From contig SVLR01000015.1 in the NCBI GenBank assembly GCA_015067785.1, forward strand, positions 1 to 50,717: a stretch of DNA of 50,717 nt. The letters are read 5' to 3'. Below are positions 14,589-22,979 of this stretch, in pieces; position 1 is the stretch's first letter, and each line of letters begins with the position of its first letter. Below the pieces are notes generated by a model, which ran no database searches, had not been told where the DNA came from, and worked only from the letters and a program-made list of their open reading frames with translations. This DNA comes from Oscillospiraceae bacterium. Lineage in GTDB: Bacteria > Bacillota > Clostridia > Oscillospirales > Oscillospiraceae. The translations under genes and the position numbers were made by a program.

Positions 14589-17113
14589 AGCTTTTGATTT
14601 TAGATGGAAACAGCGTCATAAACCGAGCGTTCTACGGTGTCAAACCCCTGACTACCCGGGAAGGTCTGTTTACCAATGCCATCTACGGTTTTCTGAACAT
14701 TCTCGAAAAGAATGAGAAAGAGGAACAGCCGGACGCAGTCTGTGTGGCATTTGACCTCCATGGCCCTACCTTCCGTCACAAAAAGTACGATGGCTATAAG
14801 GCGACCCGTCATGCTATGCCCGACGAACTCGCGCAGCAAATGCCCATTATGAAGCAGGTGCTGCGTGCAATGAATATCCCTATTTACGAGTGCCAAGGGT
14901 GGGAAGCGGATGATGTGGTCGGCACGGTCGGTCGTGTGTGCAGCGCCAACGGCTGGGAATGTGTAATTGTCACCGGAGACCGGGACAGCCTGCAGCTGAT
15001 CGATGAAAATGTGCATGTGAAGCTGGTCATTTCGCGTCCCGGACAGACAACGGCTACCCTCTACGACACGGCGTTGTTCCGTCAAGAGTACGGCTTTGAT
15101 CCTATTCATATGGTAGATCTCAAGGCGTTGATGGGGGATAGCTCCGATAATATTCCCGGCGTTGCCGGTGTCGGTCCTAAGACAGCAACTGAGTTATTGT
15201 TGAAATACGGAACGCTGGACGGGGTTTATGAAAATCTCACGGACCCTTCCATCCGTCCTAAGCTGAGAGAGAAGCTGGAAAATGGGAAAGACAGCGCATA
15301 CCTTTCTTATGAGCTTGCCACGATTCAAAAGAATGCGCCTATTGACTTTACACCGACGGATGCGGTCGTGAAGCCCTATAACCGCAGTGCGCTGTATAAA
15401 CTCTTTGTACAGCTGGAATTTGTAAAGCTGATCGATAAATACGGTCTGCGGGGCGCAGAAACTGAAGCGATTAAGCCGGTCGTCAGTTTCGATAAATTAC
15501 CGGAAACGACACAATTACCGGAAAAGTGCGAGAAGTATGCTATCTACATTGCGCCTGACGGTTCAATTGGTCTTGCTTGGGAAAAGGGTGTTTGTACAGT
15601 TACGCCTATGGAGGCTATGTTTATATCTGACGTCATTTCTTCCGGCTGCTGCGTCTGCCACGACACCAAGGGCTTGCACCATCAGTTAGACTCCCTTGGG
15701 CTGCCTTTTGGTAGAGTTGTCTTTGATACAGCCCTTGCCGCTTACGATCTGAACCCCTCCCAATCGGATTATCCGGTTTCCAAATTGGCCACCAACTATC
15801 TTGGTATTACAGTAAAAGACGGTGATGCCGCCGCTTGCGCAGAGGCGGTTTGGCATCTTGCACCAATACTTGGCATACAGCTTGAGAAGGACGGTATGGC
15901 TAAGCTTTATGAGGAGATTGAGTTGCCGCTTTGCGATGTGCTGTACCGAATGGAAAAGGCAGGAATTGCCATTGACAAGAATCAGCTTTCCCAGTTTGGT
16001 ACAATGCTGTCTGCGCGGATTGCTGATTGTGAACAGTTGATATTTGGCTACTCCGGTGAGCCATTCAATATCAATTCAACCAAGCAGCTTGGAGAATTGC
16101 TCTTTGAGAAGCTTCAGTTACCGCCCATCAAGAAGACAAAGACCGGTTATTCTACCAACGCAGATGTTTTGGAAAAACTAAAGGACAAGCATCCTATTAT
16201 TCCTGCAATTATGGATTATCGGATGCTGACGAAGCTGAACTCCACCTATGCCGAAGGTCTGCTGAAGGTGATTGACGAAGATGGCCGAATCCGGACGACC
16301 TTCCAAAATATGGTCACAGCGACCGGACGGCTTTCCTCCACAGACCCTAATTTGCAGAATATCCCTGTTCGTAACGACTTGGGCGCAGAGATTCGTAAGA
16401 TGTTTATACCAAGACCCGGATGCGTGCTGGTGGATGCGGACTACAGTCAGATCGAGCTGCGTGTCCTTGCTCATATCGCTGAGGACTCCGTAATGCAGAA
16501 TGCATTTATCAGCGGTGCGGATATCCACACAGCAACTGCCGCTCAGGTCTTTGGGGTTACACCGGAAAATGTTACAGCTTTGCAGCGCAGACATGCAAAG
16601 GCGGTCAATTTCGGCATTGTGTACGGCATCAGCGAGTTCTCCCTTTCCGAGGATATTGGCGTCAGCCGCTATGAAGCAAAACGGTATATTGACAGCTATC
16701 TGGAAAACTACAAAGGCGTCCATGCGTTTATGAAAAATGTGGTGGAGGACGCAAGAAATTGTGGCTATACTACGACCCTTTACGGCAGACGGCGCTATAT
16801 TCCGGAGCTGAAGAATTCCAATTATAACTTACGGCAGGCAGGGGAGCGAATTGCGCTGAATGCTCCCATCCAAGGCACAGCTGCGGATATTATGAAGCTG
16901 GCGATGATTCGGGTTGACGCTGCACTCCGCGACAAATTCCCAGATGCACAGCTGCTTTTACAGGTCCACGACGAATTGATCGTGGAGTGTCCGGAGGAGA
17001 TCGCGGAAGAGGTCGCTGTACTCGTAAGCCGCGAAATGGAAGATGTTGCAAGCCTGAAAGTACCGCTGATCGCAGAGGCAAAATGGGGAAAGAGCTGGTT
17101 TGAAGCAAAATGA
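14585..17113 (+). CDS. polA: DNA polymerase I
   Basis: The start at 14585 (ATGA overlap with cysS, GGAGAAA six bases before) is preferred to an in-frame ATG at 14573. The 842-aa protein has a 5' nuclease domain (about 1-290; LILDGNSVINRAFYG, EADDVVGT, TGDRDSLQLID, GDSSDNIPG), a middle domain related to 3'-5' exonuclease, and a polymerase domain (about 430-842; DADYSQIELRVLAHI, RRHAKAVNFGIVYGIS, LQVHDELIVE). In the middle domain the metal-binding DxE motif is missing (the segment reads YIAPDGSIGL), so proofreading is probably inactive, as in many Gram-positive Pol I enzymes. It does gap filling and Okazaki fragment maturation. It overlaps rimI by four bases. Confidence 0.97.
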   Translation: MKLLILDGNSVINRAFYGVKPLTTREGLFTNAIYGFLNILEKNEKEEQPDAVCVAFDLHGPTFRHKKYDGYKATRHAMPDELAQQMPIMKQVLRAMNIPIYECQGWEADDVVGTVGRVCSANGWECVIVTGDRDSLQLIDENVHVKLVISRPGQTTATLYDTALFRQEYGFDPIHMVDLKALMGDSSDNIPGVAGVGPKTATELLLKYGTLDGVYENLTDPSIRPKLREKLENGKDSAYLSYELATIQKNAPIDFTPTDAVVKPYNRSALYKLFVQLEFVKLIDKYGLRGAETEAIKPVVSFDKLPETTQLPEKCEKYAIYIAPDGSIGLAWEKGVCTVTPMEAMFISDVISSGCCVCHDTKGLHHQLDSLGLPFGRVVFDTALAAYDLNPSQSDYPVSKLATNYLGITVKDGDAAACAEAVWHLAPILGIQLEKDGMAKLYEEIELPLCDVLYRMEKAGIAIDKNQLSQFGTMLSARIADCEQLIFGYSGEPFNINSTKQLGELLFEKLQLPPIKKTKTGYSTNADVLEKLKDKHPIIPAIMDYRMLTKLNSTYAEGLLKVIDEDGRIRTTFQNMVTATGRLSSTDPNLQNIPVRNDLGAEIRKMFIPRPGCVLVDADYSQIELRVLAHIAEDSVMQNAFISGADIHTATAAQVFGVTPENVTALQRRHAKAVNFGIVYGISEFSLSEDIGVSRYEAKRYIDSYLENYKGVHAFMKNVVEDARNCGYTTTLYGRRRYIPELKNSNYNLRQAGERIALNAPIQGTAADIMKLAMIRVDAALRDKFPDAQLLLQVHDELIVECPEEIAEEVAVLVSREMEDVASLKVPLIAEAKWGKSWFEAK

Positions 17114-17553
17114 TTTGTTACGAAGAAATGAATTTGGCGCACATTCCGGCAGTTGCCGGCTTGGAACGGGAGAATTTTTCCCTGCCATGGAGCGAGAATG
17201 TGCTTACCTCTGAGCTATCAAACCCACTTTCTTTGTGGCTTGTTGCGCTGGATGGAGAGAGGGTCATCGGCTATATAGGCGCGCAGATCGTGCCGGATGA
17301 AGCGGATATGATGAACTTAGCGGTAGAAGAAAAATATAGGCGAAACGGAATCGGAAAAGCATTGGTGAAGCAGCTTCTCAAAAGACTGCAGGAGCGGGCT
17401 GTGCGCAGCCTTACCCTTGAGGTCCGTGTTTCAAATTTACCGGCTGTTTCCCTTTATGAAGGTCTTGGCTTCAAGACAGTGGGAAGACGGCCGAATTATT
17501 ATCAAAAGCCAAAAGAGGACGCATTCATCCTCAGAAAGGAGTGGCAGCTATGA
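17110..17553 (+). CDS. rimI: Ribosomal-protein-alanine N-acetyltransferase type GNAT
   Basis: A 147-aa GNAT protein whose ATG overlaps the polA stop. ENFSLPWSENVLTSEL is the typical RimI opening, NLAVEEKYRRNGIGKALVKQLL is the acetyl-CoA-binding Q/RxxGxG/A motif and EVRVSNLPAVSLYEGLGFKTVGRRPNYY the family's C-terminal signature. RimI acetylates the N-terminus of ribosomal protein S18 in E. coli. Its location directly upstream of tsaD is a very common arrangement. No clear ribosome site is visible, so translation is probably coupled to polA. Confidence 0.93.
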   Translation: MICYEEMNLAHIPAVAGLERENFSLPWSENVLTSELSNPLSLWLVALDGERVIGYIGAQIVPDEADMMNLAVEEKYRRNGIGKALVKQLLKRLQERAVRSLTLEVRVSNLPAVSLYEGLGFKTVGRRPNYYQKPKEDAFILRKEWQL

Positions 17554-18566
17554 ATATTCTTGCAATCGAATCCTCCTGTGATGAGACTGCAGTTGCGATC
17601 GTACAAGACGGGCGTACAATTCTAACTGACTGCATCTCCTCGCAAGTGGAGCTGCACCGCATCTACGGCGGTGTGGTCCCGGAGATCGCTTCCCGTAAGC
17701 ATATCGAGGCCATTTACAACCTTGCAGATTGTGCTTTAGTGGAAGCAAAAATGGAACGGAAGGATATCGATGCAGTTGCTGTTACCTATGCACCCGGACT
17801 GATCGGCACTGTGCTGGTTGGTGTAAATTTTGCTAAGAGCGTAGCGTTGGCACTGGGGAAGCCGCTTATTCCGGTGCACCATATCCGGGGGCACATTGCC
17901 GCCAATTATCTTGCATTTCCGGAGCTGAAGCCACCCTTTTTGTGTCTTGTGGTCTCCGGTGGCCATACGATGATCGTGGATGTCCGGGACTATACGGATA
18001 TGGAGATATTAGGTACCACGCTGGATGACGCGGCAGGTGAATGCTTTGATAAGGTCGCAAGAGTGCTGGGGATGCCTTATCCCGGCGGTGCGGCATTAGA
18101 TAAAGCCGCAACACGCGGTGATGAGACGAAATATATGCTTCCGCGTCCCCACCCGGGTCAAAATCCCTTTGATATGAGCTTTTCAGGACTCAAAACTGCT
18201 GCACTAAATCTAATTCATCACGCGGAGCAGATAGGGGAGACCATAGATATTCCCAGCCTTTGTGCATCCTTTTCCGGGGCGGTATCGGATATGCTGGTGC
18301 CTCGGGTCCGTTTGGCGTTGGAAAAAACCGGGAGACGGAGGCTGGCTGTTGCCGGCGGCGTTGCCGCCAATTCCCGTATCCGCCGCGACATTACCCGTAT
18401 GGCGCAGGATCTGGGAACTGAGGTCTATTTGCCTCCGCTGTCCCTTTGCGGTGACAATGCAGCAATGATCGGCGCGCAGGCTTATTATGAATACCTCACC
18501 GGAAATACTGCCGGTATGGAACTGAATGCCTATGCTACCAAATCCATCCTCGGTGAAACCCTTTGA
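17550..18566 (+). CDS. tsaD: tRNA N6-threonylcarbamoyladenosine (t6A37) transferase subunit
   Basis: The ATG at 17550 overlaps the rimI stop and has AAAGGAG eight bases upstream; an in-frame GTG at 17541 is less likely. The 338-aa product opens ILAIESSCDETAVAIVQDG, has the metal-binding HIRGHIAANYL (HxxxH), SGGHTMIV, GECFDKVARVLGMPYPGG and AVAGGVAANSRIR. These are the TsaD/Kae1 ASKHA signatures. It attaches the threonylcarbamoyl group to A37 of ANN-decoding tRNAs, together with TsaB and TsaE, which are not in this window. Confidence 0.97.
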   Translation: MNILAIESSCDETAVAIVQDGRTILTDCISSQVELHRIYGGVVPEIASRKHIEAIYNLADCALVEAKMERKDIDAVAVTYAPGLIGTVLVGVNFAKSVALALGKPLIPVHHIRGHIAANYLAFPELKPPFLCLVVSGGHTMIVDVRDYTDMEILGTTLDDAAGECFDKVARVLGMPYPGGAALDKAATRGDETKYMLPRPHPGQNPFDMSFSGLKTAALNLIHHAEQIGETIDIPSLCASFSGAVSDMLVPRVRLALEKTGRRRLAVAGGVAANSRIRRDITRMAQDLGTEVYLPPLSLCGDNAAMIGAQAYYEYLTGNTAGMELNAYATKSILGETL

Positions 18567-18575
18567 GGTGATACG

Positions 18576-19085
18576 ATGGTTGAGGTTATTAGGTCTCTGC
18601 CAGAGCTTCCTTTCGGGGAGTTAATGTCAGTTTATGAGGAAGGGAACCGGGATAACGGAGCGGAGCGTTATCCTGATCTTTCTGCCAATTTGCAGCTTTT
18701 GGAGGCAGAGCAGGACTTTTATGCTTATCTAAAATGCTTTTTCCTGCAGGAGGACTCCTTCTATGTACTCTGGCGGCAGGATGGGGAATTGGTATCTGCC
18801 CTTCGCATTGAACCGTATCAGGACGGTTGGTTACTGGCGGCCTTGGAAACAAAACCTGGTTACCGCAACCGGGGATATGCGAAACGATTGGTTCGTGAAC
18901 TGCTTACTTATATGGAGGAGACAAAGCGTTTGCCTGTATATTCCCATATCAGCAAACGAAATATATCCTCCCAAAAAGTGCATTTATCCTGCGGTTTCCG
19001 AGCGATATTGCCTTATGCGGTTTATGCTGATGGTACTACGAATGATCTCTGCAACACCTATATCTATGATAAAAAGACGCTGTGA
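18576..19085 (+). CDS. GNAT family N-acetyltransferase, substrate unknown
   Basis: A 169-aa protein ten bases after tsaD, behind GAGGTGATACG. LVSALRIEPYQDGWLLAALETKPGYRNRGYAKRLVRELL contains the GNAT fold's central strand and the acetyl-CoA pyrophosphate loop RNRGYAKR. VYSHISKRNISSQKVHLSCGF matches the C-terminal part of the fold. The N-terminal 60 residues (acidic and aromatic-rich) are unusual for RimI-like enzymes and may form the substrate side. It ends in a terminator shared with aroQ on the other strand. Confidence 0.85.
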   Translation: MVEVIRSLPELPFGELMSVYEEGNRDNGAERYPDLSANLQLLEAEQDFYAYLKCFFLQEDSFYVLWRQDGELVSALRIEPYQDGWLLAALETKPGYRNRGYAKRLVRELLTYMEETKRLPVYSHISKRNISSQKVHLSCGFRAILPYAVYADGTTNDLCNTYIYDKKTL

Positions 19086-19102
19086 AAACCACAGCGTCTT
19101 TT
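19071..19102. terminator. Bidirectional terminator between the GNAT gene and aroQ
   Basis: AAAAAGACGCTGTG and CACAGCGTCTTTT form a perfect hairpin with the loop AAAAC. The stem's left arm overlaps the last codons of the GNAT gene, and T-runs exist in both directions, so it also ends the aromatic operon. Confidence 0.92.
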
Positions 19103-19103
19103 C

Positions 19104-19535
19104 TTATGCATACTTTTCCTTTAGATAAATAATTGCCTGTCTGTAGCCGTCGAGCCCTTGTCCTTTGATCGTTTTTTCACAGTAGAGGCCGGGATAGGAG
19201 AATTTACGGAAATCCTCCCGGGAATCCACATCGGAAATATGCACCTCAACGGCAGGAATTGCCACAGCTTTCAGGGCATCAAGAATTGCTACGGAGGTGT
19301 GGGTATAGGCGGCAGGATTGATTACGATCCCGTGATATACACCGTATGCCTGCTGGATCTTATCGACGATCGCACCTTCGTGATTGGACTGGAACTGGTC
19401 TATTGTTATGGCTAACTCCTTTGCAGTGCTTTCCAAAAGGGCGAGTAGATCGAAAAAGGTCTGTTTTCCATAAATGTTCGGCTCCCGGATGCCAAGCATA
19501 TTAAGATTAGGTCCGTTGATAACAAGTAGCTTCAT
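19104..19535 (-). CDS. aroQ: Type II 3-dehydroquinate dehydratase
   Basis: A 143-aa protein of normal length. LLVINGPNLNMLGIREPNIYG has the catalytic Tyr (NIYG), QSNHEGAIVDKIQ and VINPAAYTHTSVAILDAL the substrate-binding loop with the conserved Asn/His, and VEVHISDVDSREDFRKFS the EVH(I/L)S segment (consensus R-x-x-F/W-R follows). It dehydrates 3-dehydroquinate to 3-dehydroshikimate, step 3 of the shikimate pathway. It is the last gene of the aromatic operon; its ATG overlaps the stop of aroE/aroK by three bases. Confidence 0.97.
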   Translation of the reverse strand: MKLLVINGPNLNMLGIREPNIYGKQTFFDLLALLESTAKELAITIDQFQSNHEGAIVDKIQQAYGVYHGIVINPAAYTHTSVAILDALKAVAIPAVEVHISDVDSREDFRKFSYPGLYCEKTIKGQGLDGYRQAIIYLKEKYA

Positions 19536-20749
19536 TTTTGTCCTCCAAGGATAGAATTTACGGCTGCTTCCGGTGTAGTGTCATTATCTATTATTATGTC
19601 AGCAAATGCTTCATAAAGAGGTGCACGCACCTGATACATAGCATCTATCCGTTGCGCTTGAGACAGGGGACGACCGTCGGTGGGGAGAAGGGAGATATCG
19701 CGCTTAAGCCAAACAATTTTGCTGTTTTGGTGGAGAAGCGGATAGTTTTCCGGTCTTGTAACACACCCTCCGCCTGTGGCGATAATAACCCCTGACTGTT
19801 TTGAAGTATCGGTAAGAACTTCAGTTTCCAATCTGCGAAAGCCTTTTTCGCCTATGGATGCGAAGATCTCCGGAATCGATATACCGGTTTTCTCCACAAT
19901 TAGGCGGTCGGTATCTATAAACTCCCGATTAAGTGTTTTAGAAAGCAAACGGCCAACAGTGGATTTACCACAGCCGGGCATACCAATAAGTACGATGTTT
20001 TCCATATCTGCTTTCAGCTTCTCGTAGATCTCTCTAATTCTGTCGTCCGGGATTTTCCTTCCTGTAAACCACTCGGCGCTTTCCTTTGCTTGTGCGACTA
20101 ACATATATAGACCGTTTCGTGAGATGATTCCTCGCCTTTCGGCATCAAGAAGAAGTGCGGTACGGGCGGGGTTGTAGATGAGATCCAAAACGCCCTCTAA
20201 ATTTGGAAACAGAGACAGATCAACGGGGGATGCGCCATTATCCGGATACATTCCGACAGGAGTGCAGTTTACGATCACAGACGCATCGCTGTGTAAATGG
20301 AGATTTCCGTAATGATTTTCGCCATGGCGCGAGATCACAACTACCTTCGCATGATTCCCATTTAGAACTGCAGTAACAGTAGCGGATGCACCACCGCTGC
20401 CCAGCACAAGTACCTTCTTGCCCGCAACGGATAGACCGGACGCCGTCAGCATTGCCGCAAAGCCAAAATAGTCTGTATTATGGCCGATCAAACGCCCGTC
20501 AGCAGTTTTTACAATGGTATTCACCGCCCCAAGCAGCGCCGCTTGGGGAGAAAGGTCATCGCAATAGCCAATAACTTCTTTTTTATATGGAATCGTTACA
20601 TTGAGCCCGTCAAAATCTTTTTTTTGCAGAAATCCGGCAAGCTTGTCCGGCTCGACCTCCAATAAATCGTAGCGGTAATTGCCGAGCTGTCTATGGATCT
20701 GCGGGGAATAGCTGTGGGTCAGGTGTCTGCCGAGTAATCCGCAGTTCAT
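19532..20749 (-). CDS. aroE-aroK: Fused shikimate dehydrogenase - shikimate kinase
   Basis: Residues about 1-249 are AroE: GLLGRHLTHSYSPQIH (shikimate site), FDGLNVTIPYKKEV with the catalytic Lys, GAVNTIV, GHNTDYFG and VLGSGGAS (nucleotide binding). From about residue 250 the chain continues as AroK: ENIVLIGMPGCGKSTVG is the Walker A, DTDRLIVEKTG the shikimate-binding Asp pair, FRRLETEVL and ATGGGCV further sites, DGRPLS the lid. It reduces dehydroshikimate and then phosphorylates shikimate. Two adjacent ATG codons exist (20752 and 20749); the second is chosen because GAGGTG is then five bases away. There is no convincing ribosome site before the internal Met at 20005, so a true fusion is likely rather than two products. 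Confidence 0.95.
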   Translation of the reverse strand: MNCGLLGRHLTHSYSPQIHRQLGNYRYDLLEVEPDKLAGFLQKKDFDGLNVTIPYKKEVIGYCDDLSPQAALLGAVNTIVKTADGRLIGHNTDYFGFAAMLTASGLSVAGKKVLVLGSGGASATVTAVLNGNHAKVVVISRHGENHYGNLHLHSDASVIVNCTPVGMYPDNGASPVDLSLFPNLEGVLDLIYNPARTALLLDAERRGIISRNGLYMLVAQAKESAEWFTGRKIPDDRIREIYEKLKADMENIVLIGMPGCGKSTVGRLLSKTLNREFIDTDRLIVEKTGISIPEIFASIGEKGFRRLETEVLTDTSKQSGVIIATGGGCVTRPENYPLLHQNSKIVWLKRDISLLPTDGRPLSQAQRIDAMYQVRAPLYEAFADIIIDNDTTPEAAVNSILGGQK

Positions 20750-21891
20750 CATACCACCTCGCTGTAGCTGCCTAAATACTTAAATTCCTCGCAAAGATCG
20801 TCCAGTTCGCAAATAAGCTGCACAAATTCGTCAGAGTATATGGATGTTTCCAGATCAAAGTAGAACATAAACTCAAAGTCTCGGTCCGGAATGGGCCGCG
20901 ATTCCAGCTTGATGACATTGATGCCGAGGACATACATCCGCGCCAGGACCTTATAGAGTGCACCGGGCTTATGGTGCAGGATCATCATAATGCTTGTCTT
21001 GTCTGCGCCGGGGTAGATTTCTAAGTTTTTGCTGATGCAAATAAAGCGCGTACGGTTGTTACCCTCGTCCTGTACATTGGGTGCAAGGCAGATAAGACCG
21101 TAAAGCGCCTCGCAGTTTCGGCTGGACAGCGCAGCAATATCCGTTCGATTAGCATCTGTCACCATTTTGGCAGCTACCGCTGTGTTTTCGACGGGGATGA
21201 TATTTGCGTTTGGGAATTTCTTGAGGAAGTCTGAACATTGATTGATGGCCTGCTCATGGGAATAGATTTCGCGGATGTCTTCCATTTTCGTACCTGGCTT
21301 TGCCAGTAAGCTGTGATCGATTTTCAGTCGGAAGGATCGGACAATGGAGAAATTGTGATGGATCATCAGGTCGTAGACTTTCTTCACAGAGCCGGCGGTG
21401 GAGTTTTCGATGGGCAGGATTCCGTATTGACACAGACCCTGCTCAATGGCGTGAAACACCCCGTCGAAATTCTTAAAATACATAATCGAGGGAGACTTGA
21501 AAATCTTCTCGCATGCGATCTGAGAATAAGCGCCTTCTACACCCTGGCAAGCAACCATTGGTGCCTGTGGGAACAGCTTAGGTGTCGCATCAATAGAAGC
21601 TGTGATGGATTCGTTGAGCTTCGTTAAATGGGTGGTGGTGCGACTTTGGTGACCGCGGCTCAATTCAAAAAGCATGGCATATAGTACCCGCGTGTACTGC
21701 GCCATATCGGGACCGGCTTTTTCAGCTACATCCTGAAGCTTGGCGCGCTCGCGACCGGGATCAAATATGGGAAGACCGTTTTCTTTCTTGTAGGCACCTA
21801 TCATTTGTGCAACATTCATCCGCTCCAAAAAAAGCTGGACGAGTTGCTCATCAATGTTGTCGATCTGGTCTCGTAATTCATTTATATCCAT
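20749..21891 (-). CDS. pheA: Bifunctional chorismate mutase / prephenate dehydratase
   Basis: A 380-aa protein with three domains. Residues about 1-90 are an AroQ-class chorismate mutase (ELRDQIDNIDEQLVQLFLERM). About 110-285 are prephenate dehydratase (CQGVEGAYSQIACEKIF, GILPIENSTAGSVKKVYDLM, the region with NRTRFICIS carrying the catalytic Thr-Arg). About 290-375 are an ACT domain (HHKPGALYKVLARMYVLGINVIKLESRP), whose ESRP motif binds phenylalanine, so feedback inhibition is expected. It makes phenylpyruvate for Phe synthesis. It lies two bases after aroC and touches aroE/aroK. Confidence 0.97.
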   Translation of the reverse strand: MDINELRDQIDNIDEQLVQLFLERMNVAQMIGAYKKENGLPIFDPGRERAKLQDVAEKAGPDMAQYTRVLYAMLFELSRGHQSRTTTHLTKLNESITASIDATPKLFPQAPMVACQGVEGAYSQIACEKIFKSPSIMYFKNFDGVFHAIEQGLCQYGILPIENSTAGSVKKVYDLMIHHNFSIVRSFRLKIDHSLLAKPGTKMEDIREIYSHEQAINQCSDFLKKFPNANIIPVENTAVAAKMVTDANRTDIAALSSRNCEALYGLICLAPNVQDEGNNRTRFICISKNLEIYPGADKTSIMMILHHKPGALYKVLARMYVLGINVIKLESRPIPDRDFEFMFYFDLETSIYSDEFVQLICELDDLCEEFKYLGSYSEVV

Positions 21892-21893
21892 AC

Positions 21894-22979
21894 CTAAGCA
21901 TCCTTTCTGCTTGCAAGATAGGCGTCGTATATAGCAATCGCGGCAGCTGCTTCAATCACCGGGACAGCACGGGGGACGATACAGGGATCGTGGCGTCCTC
22001 TTACCTGCAGTTCTTGTGTAGTCATTGCAGAGAGTGAAACGCTCTGCTGCAGTTTCGAAATAGAGGGCGTTGGCTTGATTGCGGTAGTAAAAATGAGTGG
22101 CATACCGTTTGTAATGCCGCCCAAAATGCCGCCTGCATTATTGGTTACGGTTACAATTTTTCCGTCGTCAATGCAATATGCATCGTTATTCTCACTGCCG
22201 CGCATATAGCTGCCGCTAAAGCCCGATCCAAAATCAATACCTTTGACGGCAGGTATGCCGTAGACGATAGAAGCAATTCTGCTTTCCATACCGCCGAACA
22301 TAGGGTCGCCCCAGCCTGCCGGAAGCCCAGTGACGATGCATTCAATGATGCCGCCAAGGCTGTCACCATCCGCCTTTGCTTCGGCGATTGCCTGCTTCAT
22401 CCGGTCACCGGCTTCCTTGTTCAGCACAGGAAAATCGTCACACAGGGACAATACAGCTTGGCTTGTGGGGTCTTGAAACAGAGGCTCATCGGCTATGCCA
22501 CCGAGGACGGAGATGTGGGCCTGAACGGTAATTCCCGTAGCCTCCAGCCATTGCTTGCAAAGACCGCCGGCGATACAGAGAGGAGCAGTTAAGCGACCGG
22601 AAAAATGACCGCCGCCGGCAATGTCCTGATAACCTTTGTATTTAACCTGTGCGGTGTAATCCGCGTGACCGGGACGGGGACAGTCCATAAGATTATTATA
22701 GTCACCGGAACGGGTATTCTCATTGCGGATGATTGCGGCTATGGGTGCGCCGCAGGTATGGTTGTTTACGATCCCGGAGAGAAAATCAGGCAGATCAACT
22801 TCTTTTCTTGCTGTGGTATATGCGCCCTGGCCCGGTGCGCGGCGTGAAAGAAACTGATTCAGCGCCGCAGGATCTACAGGCAGACCCGCAGGAATTCCGT
22901 CAAGGGTCATTCCAATGGCTGCGCCGTGAGATTGGCCAAAGATGGAAAGCTTTAGGTTTTCACCGTATGTGCTGCTCAT
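21894..22979 (-). CDS. aroC: Chorismate synthase
   Basis: A 361-aa FMN-dependent enzyme starting behind AGGAGGTAACT. MSSTYGENLKLSIFGQSHG is the signature opening with the active-site His, then RRAPGQGAYTTARKEVD, RPGHADYTAQVKY and GGGHFSGRLTAPL; near the end RGRHDPCIVPRAVPV. It converts EPSP to chorismate, the branch point for Phe, Tyr and Trp. The first 20 bases overlap the 3' end of aroA. Confidence 0.98.
   Translation of the reverse strand: MSSTYGENLKLSIFGQSHGAAIGMTLDGIPAGLPVDPAALNQFLSRRAPGQGAYTTARKEVDLPDFLSGIVNNHTCGAPIAAIIRNENTRSGDYNNLMDCPRPGHADYTAQVKYKGYQDIAGGGHFSGRLTAPLCIAGGLCKQWLEATGITVQAHISVLGGIADEPLFQDPTSQAVLSLCDDFPVLNKEAGDRMKQAIAEAKADGDSLGGIIECIVTGLPAGWGDPMFGGMESRIASIVYGIPAVKGIDFGSGFSGSYMRGSENNDAYCIDDGKIVTVTNNAGGILGGITNGMPLIFTTAIKPTPSISKLQQSVSLSAMTTQELQVRGRHDPCIVPRAVPVIEAAAAIAIYDAYLASRKDA

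Noticed and set aside
20005..20030. Separate aroK start inside the aroE-aroK gene
   Set aside because: An ATG is present at 20005 but only a weak GAGAAG-like sequence precedes it, and the frame is continuous; a fusion is simpler.
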